A stretch of DNA of 6,501 nucleotides from CBDVAK01 sp965371945 (GTDB lineage: Bacteria > Pseudomonadota > Gammaproteobacteria > Competibacterales > JAHEDQ01): the NCBI GenBank assembly GCA_965371945.1, contig CBDVAK010000204.1, positions 1 to 6,501 on the forward strand. Reading direction: 5' to 3'. Below are positions 1 through 6,166 of the stretch, in pieces. The stretch's first letter is position 1, and every line of letters starts with the position of its first letter. The translations under genes were made by a program, and so were the position numbers. The notes under the pieces were generated by a model. The model ran no database searches. It was given only the letters and a program-made list of their open reading frames with translations, and had not been told where the DNA came from.

Positions 1-17
1 CCGGCCCTCGGGCGGGG

Positions 18-40
18 GGGGGGTGAGCCCCCCTGTTTTG
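18..40 (+). terminator. Possible intrinsic terminator (GC hairpin plus T-rich tail)
   Basis: Six G at 18-23 can pair with six C at 28-33 across the loop TGAG. The stem is followed directly by TGTTTTGTTG (34-43), a T-rich stretch. That arrangement fits a factor-independent terminator for a rightward gene ending left of the window. The weakness is that it sits in a homopolymer-rich stretch where run lengths may be wrong, and the T-tract is interrupted by G. Confidence 0.4.
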
Positions 41-63
41 TTGGGGGGGGGTGCGCCCCCCAA
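41..63. repeat. Inverted repeat TTGGGGGG / CCCCCCAA
   Basis: TTGGGGGG at 41-48 is the exact reverse complement of CCCCCCAA at 56-63, with a 7-base GC-rich loop between them. It directly follows the terminator-like hairpin at 18-40, giving two GC hairpins in tandem. No T-tract follows it on either strand, so a terminator role is less likely than for the first hairpin. Because the left arm is part of a nine-G run, several pairing registers are possible. Confidence 0.5.
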
Positions 64-233
64 CCTCCCCCCGGCACCCCCCCCCCCCCCCGGCTTTCTC
101 CCTGATCCGGGAAAAAGGTTCGTGTTGTTGACAATGGTCGGCTGAATAATGCCCCCCCTGCACATGCAGACTGGATCGACGGGTAGGCCCGCATTAGACT
201 GAATCACATTCGCACACGAACCGGGGGACCGCG

Positions 234-1571
234 ATGCTGAGCGACTGCAGAACCTTCAGGCCTGTGCATCTGATCGTGCTGGGCGTTGCAGCGCTCTTCG
301 CCGGTTTTTCCATGCAATCCGCGGCGCAAATCGTGGCGCTCGACGAAGGCCAGAGCATCGACGAGGAGCGCTCGGGCTGGCTGCCTTACATTTTTTCCAC
401 GGATTCACTGGGTACCGCCCTCGGTGTCGGAGGATTCCTGTCCGGGAATATCCAGCCTCAGGCCAGTATTTTCGGTACCGGGTTCGCAACATCGAATGAT
501 TCCGCACTGCTCTCAGGGTCGATGAATAATTTTCGCTTTGGCAACAGTCGCTTTTTCTGGGATGCGTTTCTGTTGGTTGATCATTTCACGGATCAGCGTT
601 TCTATGCGGACCTGGATCTGGACCCGTTACAACCGAAAGCCGGGTCGAACGATTCCGATTCCAATGATTTTGTATCGGGTACCAGTAACGAAGTTACTTT
701 CAGATACACGCTGAGGTATCCCTTGCCCATCGGCAATTCCAGGGATGATCCCATCTCGGTCTATCACCTGAAAAGAGGTCTGCTGGATCGTGGTCCTGTG
801 GGCGGACATGAATGGAACCCAATGACCAGCGGGCGGACGACGCTGGCCAGCCGGTTTTTCTATACTTACCGCGACCTGTCCAAGTACAGCGCCGTTGATG
901 AGGATGAACTCGATGCGAGGACCAACGGTGTGGATTTTTGGATCGAATACGACAATACGGATTTTCCACGCAACCCCTCGTTCGGGAGTCGCCAGCAGCT
1001 GATGGTAAGTCGCGACTTCGGCTGGTTTGATAGTTCCAACAGCTGGACCAATGTCCAGCTGGACCTGGCCAAGTATTTCGACCTGGGCACATCGAACTGG
1101 TTCAAGCAACAGGTGCTGGCGCTGAATTTCTGGACATCCAGCACACCTACATGGGAAACAGATCCTACCAGTCCGCAGGTGGCTAAGAATCGTCCGCCAC
1201 CCGGCTACGGCTCGGAACTCGGTGGTTTCGACCGTATGCGTGCCTATCCGTCCGGACGCTTTCGGGACAAGTCTGCGGTTTACTATGCGGCTGAACTACG
1301 GCTGATACCCAGTTACCAGCCACTGCGCAATATGCCCATTATCAAGCATTTCGACATTGACTGGTGGCAGGTCGTGCCCTTCGTAGAGGTTGGCAGGGTC
1401 GGGCCTGAATACAACTCAGACCTGTTTTTCAAGGATCTGAAAATTGATGCCGGGGTTGGCCTGCGCTTCATGGCGTTTCGGGCGGTATTTCGCCTCGACT
1501 TTGCGATATCCGATGAGGGTGGCTCGGTATGGGCGATGTTTTCCCAGCCGTTCTCGCGCCCGGGGAATTAG
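234..1571 (+). CDS. Omp85/BamA-superfamily outer-membrane beta-barrel protein without POTRA domains
   Basis: This 445-residue protein is predicted to sit in the outer membrane. Residues 1-31 look like a Sec signal peptide: basic residues R6 and R9, a hydrophobic core at about 13-25, and a likely cut after S-A-A (29-31). The rest is rich in alternating polar/aromatic strands and resembles the C-terminal 'surface antigen' (D15/BamA) barrel. Near 331-345 it carries GGFDRMRAYPSGRFRD. MRAY (335-338) matches the conserved VRGY/F motif of the Omp85 loop that folds into the barrel, keeping the arginine (R336). The final strands end in an aromatic-rich stretch (VWAMFSQPF). About 414 mature residues suffice for a 16-strand barrel but leave no room for POTRA repeats, so it is not BamA itself. 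The ATG is supported by GGGGGA at 223-228, five bases upstream. It stands alone on the + strand, converging on the leftward operon with a 4-base gap. Cargo or partner is unknown. The fold is fairly sure; the function is not. Confidence 0.85.
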   Translation: MLSDCRTFRPVHLIVLGVAALFAGFSMQSAAQIVALDEGQSIDEERSGWLPYIFSTDSLGTALGVGGFLSGNIQPQASIFGTGFATSNDSALLSGSMNNFRFGNSRFFWDAFLLVDHFTDQRFYADLDLDPLQPKAGSNDSDSNDFVSGTSNEVTFRYTLRYPLPIGNSRDDPISVYHLKRGLLDRGPVGGHEWNPMTSGRTTLASRFFYTYRDLSKYSAVDEDELDARTNGVDFWIEYDNTDFPRNPSFGSRQQLMVSRDFGWFDSSNSWTNVQLDLAKYFDLGTSNWFKQQVLALNFWTSSTPTWETDPTSPQVAKNRPPPGYGSELGGFDRMRAYPSGRFRDKSAVYYAAELRLIPSYQPLRNMPIIKHFDIDWWQVVPFVEVGRVGPEYNSDLFFKDLKIDAGVGLRFMAFRAVFRLDFAISDEGGSVWAMFSQPFSRPGN

Positions 1572-1575
1572 GCGA

Positions 1576-2541
1576 TCAGGCCACCCGGTCGCCTGGTTCG
1601 CGCCCGGCAAAGAAGGCATCCAGATTGTCGAGGGCACGAAAGCCCATGGCATCACGCGTCTCACGGGTGGCGCTGCCGATATGTGGTAGCAGGAAGGTAT
1701 TGTTCAGGTCACGGTAACCAGGATGAATGTCCGGTTCGCCGTTGTAGACGTCCAGACCGGCTGCCCAGAGCTTTCCGGACCTCAGCGCCGCGATCAACGC
1801 TTCGTCATCGACCACGCCGCCGCGTGCTGTGTTGACCACGATGGCGTCATCGGGCAACAGGGCAATGCACTCGGCGTTGAGCAGCCCGGCAGTGTCGGGT
1901 GTGGCAGGGCAATGTATGGAAAGCACGTCACAATGGGGTAGCAATGCCTCCAGACTGGCATGATAACGCGCACCGGATTCAGCCGCCGGATCGACCCGGT
2001 GGCGGTTATGATAGTGCAGTTCCATATCGAAACCCCGTGCCCGCCGTGCTGTCACCTGTCCGACCCGGCCCATGCCGATGATACCGAATCGCTTTCCGGT
2101 GATCTGTCTGCCAACCATGAAGGCCGGGCTCCAGTCGCGCCACTGGCGCGAGCGCACCAGTTGCCCGCCTTCCGATGCGCGGCGCGCGGCTCCCAGCATC
2201 AGTAGCATCGCGATCTCGGCAGTAGCATCTGACAACACATCGGGGGTGTTGGTCACCACCACGCCGCGAGCCTCGGCCGCCTGCAGGTCGACATGATCCA
2301 CGCCGACCGAGAAATTGGCGATGATGCGCACCCGGGCGGGCAGCTGGTCGATGACTTCGGCCGGGAAACGCTCGGTGTGGCAGGGCAGGATGGCGTCCAC
2401 ATCCGCTGCCCGCGCGAGCAACTCCTCGCGGCCGTACAGCCGGTCCTCGGGGTTGAGGACGGCATTGTAGTCTCGCTGCAGGCGCTGCTCCACGGCTGCC
2501 GGCAGGGCGCGGGTGACCAGGATCGCTGGTTTGGGGCTCAT
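1576..2541 (-). CDS. D-isomer-specific 2-hydroxyacid dehydrogenase (glyoxylate/hydroxypyruvate reductase-like)
   Basis: This is a cytoplasmic NAD(P)H-dependent oxidoreductase that interconverts 2-oxoacids and D-2-hydroxyacids. From the ATG at 2541 it has 321 residues, normal for the family. The substrate-binding segment FSVGVDHVD lies at about 77-85. The Rossmann glycine motif GMGRVG is at 156-161. The catalytic set is complete: R240 in NTARGG, E269 in YNGEP and H287 in LPHIGSAT. After the second Rossmann strand the sequence reads YHNRHR (177-182), with no acidic residue at the usual NAD-ribose position and with arginines present. This is a pattern seen in glyoxylate/hydroxypyruvate reductases and suggests NADPH use. 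The frame is open up to an ATG at 2586, but that start would overlap the small gene at 2564-2755, has no Shine-Dalgarno sequence and adds a non-conserved 15-residue tail. The 2541 start leaves a 22-base gap, with only a weak GGGA about 12 bases upstream. It is the last gene of the leftward operon. The exact substrate (glyoxylate, hydroxypyruvate or another 2-oxoacid) is undecided. Confidence 0.9.
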   Translation of the reverse strand: MSPKPAILVTRALPAAVEQRLQRDYNAVLNPEDRLYGREELLARAADVDAILPCHTERFPAEVIDQLPARVRIIANFSVGVDHVDLQAAEARGVVVTNTPDVLSDATAEIAMLLMLGAARRASEGGQLVRSRQWRDWSPAFMVGRQITGKRFGIIGMGRVGQVTARRARGFDMELHYHNRHRVDPAAESGARYHASLEALLPHCDVLSIHCPATPDTAGLLNAECIALLPDDAIVVNTARGGVVDDEALIAALRSGKLWAAGLDVYNGEPDIHPGYRDLNNTFLLPHIGSATRETRDAMGFRALDNLDAFFAGREPGDRVA

Positions 2542-2563
2542 GGTGAAGCGGGTTCCCGATGGC

Positions 2564-2755
2564 TCAGGGATCGCGCCTGGTGACATCGTGCTGGTGCGGT
2601 TTCGGTTTGACGGATTGCCACAGATCGCTCAGAGCCATTACTGCTACTACCGACACAATGACGGCGAATGGCAATGCGCCGATCGATTGTGCCAGGCCAA
2701 AAACGAAGGCCAGGAACAAGACGATACCCACCACCCCGGTAATCAGATTGTCCAT
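2564..2755 (-). CDS. Small two-helix membrane protein, function unknown
   Basis: This 63-residue protein is not a family I recognise. It has a hydrophobic segment at about 4-22 (rich in V, L, F, G), a short polar/Pro turn, a second hydrophobic segment at about 28-44, and then a polar basic tail with K, H and R (about 48-63). This predicts an inner-membrane hairpin or a pair of short helices. The case for a real gene is position and signals: it begins 25 bases after the amidase stop, has good Shine-Dalgarno candidates (AAAGGTGA and GGGTGAG just before the ATG), and ends 22 bases before the preferred start of the dehydrogenase. Its place in a TRAP/amidase operon suggests an accessory role with the transporter or membrane, but this is inference only. 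Confidence 0.7.
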   Translation of the reverse strand: MDNLITGVVGIVLFLAFVFGLAQSIGALPFAVIVSVVAVMALSDLWQSVKPKPHQHDVTRRDP

Positions 2756-2780
2756 GTCTCACCCGTCACCTTTCCCGGTC

Positions 2781-4133
2781 TCATTGTTCCAGAGCACCCA
2801 ACAGCCAGCGTGCGGTTCTGAATAAGCGCCCGTCATCGCCGCGCATCGATAGCAACTGTGCTCCCAGCGGCATACCTCTGGGGCCTGTCATAATGGGCAG
2901 ACTGAGCGCGGGGACACCGCAAAGGCTCCAGATGGTGCAGAACACCGGGCTACCGGTACTGTCCAGACCGGCGGGTGCCTCACCCGGCGTAGCCGGTGTC
3001 AGAATGGCATCGTAGTCCTGCATGATTCGCTCGAGCAGGGTGTTGTATACGGTGATGCGCTCCAACGCTTCGTTGTACTCGGTGGCAAGCACGCGCTGAC
3101 CACGTTCGATCATCTCCCGCAGGCCCACACTGAGCTGGTCACCGCCGTCGTGGTACTGTTTCGCGAAACTACGGGCCAGATCCGCTTCCATGATCTGACG
3201 ATGGAGTTCGTGGGCATCTTCGAACATCGCCGGCAGGTCGAGAATCTCTACCGTTTCACCAAGGTGCTCGGTCAATTCCCGAAACGCATCCCGGGTGGAT
3301 TGCTCGGCCTGGTCCCAGACCGGTGTGCGCACGAACGCGATGCGTGGCGGCATCGGTGGATCCTGCGCCAGGATGGCGGCAACCTGTGATCGGCCACGGG
3401 GCGCCATGTCCGGGTCACGCGAATCGAACACCATCAGGGTGTCGGCCAACAGGGCCAGATCAGCCAGCGTGCGCGCAAACACGCCGACCGTATCCAGCGG
3501 TCGCGACTGTCGCAACACCCGGTATCTGGACACCGTTGCATGGGTCGGTTTATAGCCGAATACCCCGCAGAATGATGCCGGGCGAATCACCGAGCCGTTG
3601 GTTTGCGTACCCAGCGTCAGCGGCACCATGCCGGCGGCAACTGCTGCCGCGGAGCCGCTGGAGGAGCCTCCGGGTGTACAGGCCGGGTCGTGCGGATTGC
3701 GGGTGGCACCGGGTTCGAACACCGCAAGTTCGGTGGTCACGGTCTTGCCGAGTATGATCGCACCCGCTTCGCGCAACAGGGCCACCGCGGTGGCGTCCGC
3801 GGTCGGTCGCCGGCCGGCATACAACACGGAACCGTTCTCGGTCGGCATGTCCGCGGTATCGAAAATATCCTTGATCCCGACCGGCAGCCCATGCAGGGGA
3901 CCCAGCGGCAAGCCTCGTTGCCGGGTCTGGTCAGCCACCCGAGCCTGCTCCAGGGCCAGTTCCGGATCGACATAGGCCCAGGCCTGTATGCGCTCGTCGT
4001 GTTCCGCAATCTGGTCCAGGCAGGCCTGCACCAGCGCTACCGACGTGGTGCGCCCGTCGTGGATCGCTGCCGCCAGCTCGGTGGCCGTCGGGGTGTCACC
4101 GTGTCTGCTGGTGGTGTTTTCGGTACTGCTCAT
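2781..4133 (-). CDS. Amidase-signature family amidohydrolase
   Basis: This 450-residue enzyme belongs to the amidase signature (AS) family, which hydrolyses carboxamides to acid plus ammonia (or amine) using a Ser-cisSer-Lys triad. All three residues are visible: K88 in VGIKDIF, the cis-serine S157 in GGSSSGS, and the nucleophile S181 in TQTNGSVIRP. The 24-residue spacing between the serines equals that of malonamidase E2 and FAAH. The following FCGVFGYKPT (188-197) is also typical. Length is normal for the family. It shows no signal peptide, so it should be cytoplasmic. It starts 8 bases after the large TRAP permease stop, without an obvious Shine-Dalgarno sequence, so translation is probably coupled to that gene. 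GatA of the tRNA amidotransferase is a relative, but no gatB or gatC lies nearby and the TQTNGSVIRP form favours a catabolic amidase. The substrate is presumably something the transporter imports; it cannot be named from sequence. Confidence 0.92.
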   Translation of the reverse strand: MSSTENTTSRHGDTPTATELAAAIHDGRTTSVALVQACLDQIAEHDERIQAWAYVDPELALEQARVADQTRQRGLPLGPLHGLPVGIKDIFDTADMPTENGSVLYAGRRPTADATAVALLREAGAIILGKTVTTELAVFEPGATRNPHDPACTPGGSSSGSAAAVAAGMVPLTLGTQTNGSVIRPASFCGVFGYKPTHATVSRYRVLRQSRPLDTVGVFARTLADLALLADTLMVFDSRDPDMAPRGRSQVAAILAQDPPMPPRIAFVRTPVWDQAEQSTRDAFRELTEHLGETVEILDLPAMFEDAHELHRQIMEADLARSFAKQYHDGGDQLSVGLREMIERGQRVLATEYNEALERITVYNTLLERIMQDYDAILTPATPGEAPAGLDSTGSPVFCTIWSLCGVPALSLPIMTGPRGMPLGAQLLSMRGDDGRLFRTARWLLGALEQ

Positions 4134-4141
4134 GAGGTCGC

Positions 4142-5494
4142 TTAGCCCGGGCCAAACAAATATTCAGGTAGCCACAGAGCGATCCCCGGAAAGTTGTACA
4201 TCAGCACCATGGTCATGATCACGATCAGCAGATAGGGCATGATGCCGCGAAAGATATCCATCAACTGTATGTATGGCGGCGCCACGCCCTTGAGATAGTA
4301 GGCTGCCATTGCCATCGGCGGGGTCAGAAAGGAGGTCTGCAGATTGAGGGCTACCAGCATGCCGAAGAACAGGGGGTCGACATCGAACGTTTCCAGCATC
4401 GGCAGAAAGATGGGCACGAAAATGATGATGATTTCGGTCCATTCCAGCGGCCAGCCAAGCAGGAAGATGATCGCTTGGGCCAGTATCAGAAATCCGACCG
4501 AGCTGAGTTCCATCGACAGCACCCAGTCCCTGATGATGTCGTGGCCACCCAAATAAGAAAACACCGAGGCAAAAGTCCAGGAGCCCACGAACAGCCAGCA
4601 CACCATCGCGGAAGTTTTGGCGGTCAGGAAAACCGCTTCGCGCAATCTTTCCCAGGTCAGCGCGCGATATATGGTTGCCAGCAGCAAACCACCGGCAGCA
4701 CCCACGCCGGCCGCTTCGGCCGGCGTTGCCAGACCCATCAGGATGGCGCCCAGTACGCTCAGGATCAATACCGCCAGTGGCACGAAAGAGGTCAGCAGTT
4801 CCCAGAGGATCCGGCCCAAGGGCGGGATGTCCTCTTCCTTGGGTTTGGGGGCTATCGATGGATCCAACGATGCCCGCCCGATCACGTAGATCATGTAGAA
4901 GCTGGCCAGCAACAGGCCTGGAAACATGGCCGCTGCGTAAAGCCTCAGGGGTGATAGTTCAGCAATCGCCGAGTACACGATCAGCATGATCGACGGCGGG
5001 ATCAGAATTCCCAGGCAGCCACCGGCACAGATCACGCCGGATGCAAACTTGTGCTCATAGCCGGCCTTGAGCATGGCCGGGAAGGCCAGCATCCCCATCA
5101 GGGTCACTACTGCGCCAATGATCCCGGTGGCGGTCGCAAACACCGCGCAGGTGGCCAGTGCCGCCACCGCCATCGAGCCAGGCACATTTCGCGCGGCCAG
5201 TTGAATACTGAAAAACAGCCGGTTGACGATATTGGCGCGTTCGACTATATAGCCCATGAACAAAAACAACGGTATCGCCACCAACACGTCGTTGGACATG
5301 ACCGAAAAGGTGTTTTGCACGAACAGATCGAAGATACGGTTGTCGAATATCGAATCCATGCGCAGTGGGTCGTAGTAGGCGTAGTAGCCAAAACCCAGTC
5401 CCATCGCGATCAGCGTGAAAGCGATCGGAAAGCCGAGCATCACCATGAAGATGAACAGGCCCAGCATCAGGATGGCAAGCTGCGGGTCGCTCAT
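4142..5494 (-). CDS. TRAP transporter large permease subunit (DctM family)
   Basis: This is the large integral membrane subunit of a TRAP importer. It carries the ion-coupled transport pathway in the inner membrane, taking substrate from the periplasmic binding protein. From the ATG at 5494 it has 450 residues and hydrophobic segments along its length, as expected for about 12 helices. Family hallmarks seen are: the LFLFMGYIVERANIVNRLF region (76-94), LGILIPPSIM (161-170), GLATPAEAAGVGA (254-266) and FLTPPMAMAAYYLKGVAPP near 389-407. The frame is open to an ATG at 5581, but that start would add 29 polar residues (rich in R, H, A) and overlap the small permease by about 90 bases. The 5494 start gives the ATGA stop/start overlap usual for dctQ-dctM pairs. 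The sequence looks closest to the 2-oxoacid (TakM) or 'mannitol/chloroaromatic' branch, but that is by eye and does not define the substrate. Confidence 0.94.
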   Translation of the reverse strand: MSDPQLAILMLGLFIFMVMLGFPIAFTLIAMGLGFGYYAYYDPLRMDSIFDNRIFDLFVQNTFSVMSNDVLVAIPLFLFMGYIVERANIVNRLFFSIQLAARNVPGSMAVAALATCAVFATATGIIGAVVTLMGMLAFPAMLKAGYEHKFASGVICAGGCLGILIPPSIMLIVYSAIAELSPLRLYAAAMFPGLLLASFYMIYVIGRASLDPSIAPKPKEEDIPPLGRILWELLTSFVPLAVLILSVLGAILMGLATPAEAAGVGAAGGLLLATIYRALTWERLREAVFLTAKTSAMVCWLFVGSWTFASVFSYLGGHDIIRDWVLSMELSSVGFLILAQAIIFLLGWPLEWTEIIIIFVPIFLPMLETFDVDPLFFGMLVALNLQTSFLTPPMAMAAYYLKGVAPPYIQLMDIFRGIMPYLLIVIMTMVLMYNFPGIALWLPEYLFGPG

Positions 5495-6078
5495 GATTTC
5501 GACTCGATGCCGTGCAGATCTTCCTGCTCGTGCATGAGCATGGTTTCGGTTTCTTGTACATCGTGCAGACGTGGCGGCCATTGCCCGGTACGGATGCAGA
5601 TGACGCAGCGCACGGATTCCGCGAAACCCTGCAGCAGTAGCAGCGTCCCCCCGATCGGAATCAGGGTCTTGAAAAAATAGATCTGGATTCGTGCCGGGCT
5701 GCTCCAGCTCACTTCCTTGTAGAACCAGGAGTCCGCCGCAAAGCCGTAGCCGTAAAAGATCAATGCGATCGCGCCAGGCGCCAGGAAAATAATATAGAGC
5801 AACAGGTCGATGCCGGCCTGGACGCGGCGGGGCAACAGCCGGTAGACCACATCACCGCGCACATGCGCATCCTGCGACAGCGCGTAGGCGCCTGCCATCA
5901 TGAACAACGCGCCATACATCTGCACGCTCATGTCGAAGGCCCAGGTGGTCGGCGCGTTGAGCGCGTAGCGCACGAAAACCTCGTACAGGGTGGAAAAGGT
6001 CAGGATGACGATACACCAGGCGAAGGACTTTCCCACCCAGGCGCTGAGACTGTCTATGAAGTGAAGGACGCGGGTCAT
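5491..6078 (-). CDS. TRAP transporter small permease subunit (DctQ family)
   Basis: This 195-residue protein is the small membrane subunit that partners the large permease of a TRAP importer. It shows four hydrophobic segments at about 17-38, 50-66, 91-115 and 131-152, the usual DctQ topology. Recognisable family features are YEVFVRYALNAPTTWAFD (32-49), where a conserved V-x-x-R-Y region precedes helix two, and LSQDAHVRGDVVYRLLP (67-83), a charged cytoplasmic or interfacial stretch. The C-terminal ~40 residues are polar, with several E and H, and look less conserved. Its stop overlaps the large permease start by 4 bases (ATGA), implying coupled translation. The ATG at 6078 has only a weak purine stretch (AGAG) upstream. 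It follows the binding-protein gene after an 88-base gap that contains a hairpin. Confidence 0.93.
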   Translation of the reverse strand: MTRVLHFIDSLSAWVGKSFAWCIVILTFSTLYEVFVRYALNAPTTWAFDMSVQMYGALFMMAGAYALSQDAHVRGDVVYRLLPRRVQAGIDLLLYIIFLAPGAIALIFYGYGFAADSWFYKEVSWSSPARIQIYFFKTLIPIGGTLLLLQGFAESVRCVICIRTGQWPPRLHDVQETETMLMHEQEDLHGIESKS

Positions 6079-6107
6079 ATAGGGACTCTGCTATAGGCGC
6101 CGACCAA

Positions 6108-6138
6108 CCGGGAGGGCGGCGATGCGCCGTCCTCCCGG
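6108..6138 (-). promoter_or_regulatory. Intercistronic hairpin between TRAP binding-protein and permease genes
   Basis: A 13-base arm (6108-6120) is the reverse complement of 6126-6138 at 12 of 13 positions, with a 5-base loop. In the leftward transcript the one non-paired position is A opposite C. The sequence after the hairpin is TTGGTCGG, without a T-tract, so complete intrinsic termination is unlikely. In binding-protein-dependent operons such hairpins often protect the upstream mRNA from 3' decay or cause partial termination, which raises binding protein over permease. That role is inferred from position here, 28 bases after the dctP-like stop. Confidence 0.65.
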
Positions 6139-6166
6139 AATGTCGACACTACCGCGGTGGTGGACC

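Larger units (their letters stand above)
1..233. other. Gene-free region with G/C homopolymers upstream of the barrel gene
   Basis: No coding region is supported here. The first ~91 bases are dominated by homopolymers: ten G at 14-23, six C at 28-33, nine G at 43-51, six C at 56-61, six C at 67-72 and fifteen C at 77-91. From about 92 onward the composition returns to normal and should contain the promoter and leader of the barrel gene. A short inverted repeat, CTGCA-CA-TGCAG, lies at 158-169 and could be a protein-binding site, but nothing else supports that. I could not pick a promoter with a convincing -35/-10 pair. The homopolymers may be real or may come from poor sequencing or assembly near a contig end. 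Confidence 0.7.

Noticed and set aside
128..150. TTGACA (128-133) with AATAAT (145-150) as a sigma-70 promoter for the barrel gene
   Set aside because: Both hexamers look good but the spacer is only 11 bases, too short for a normal promoter. A weaker TAGACT at 195-200 has no convincing -35 at the right distance.
627..1109. Minus-strand open frame (160 codons) opposite the barrel gene
   Set aside because: The + strand protein has a signal peptide, a Shine-Dalgarno sequence and family motifs; the minus-strand frame has none of these.
1571..1593. GGCGA / TCGCC pairing as a shared bidirectional terminator
   Set aside because: Only a 5-base stem with a 13-base loop and no T-tract on either side; too weak to call.
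2542..2586. Upstream ATG at 2586 as the start of the dehydrogenase
   Set aside because: No Shine-Dalgarno sequence, overlap with the small membrane-protein gene, and an extra tail before the usual beta-strand start of the family.
3603..4145. Long + strand open frame (180 codons) opposite the amidase
   Set aside because: It is the mirror of a GC-rich conserved gene with complete catalytic motifs; its translation is low-complexity, Gly/Arg/His-rich and without a recognisable domain.
5495..5581. Upstream ATG at 5581 as the start of the large TRAP permease
   Set aside because: It adds a polar, non-family extension overlapping the small permease gene; the ATGA overlap at 5491-5494 is the expected arrangement.
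5051..5680. Long + strand open frame (209 codons) opposite the two TRAP permeases
   Set aside because: The His/Gln/Arg-rich translation is typical of the antisense of hydrophobic membrane genes; no ribosome site or domain is seen.
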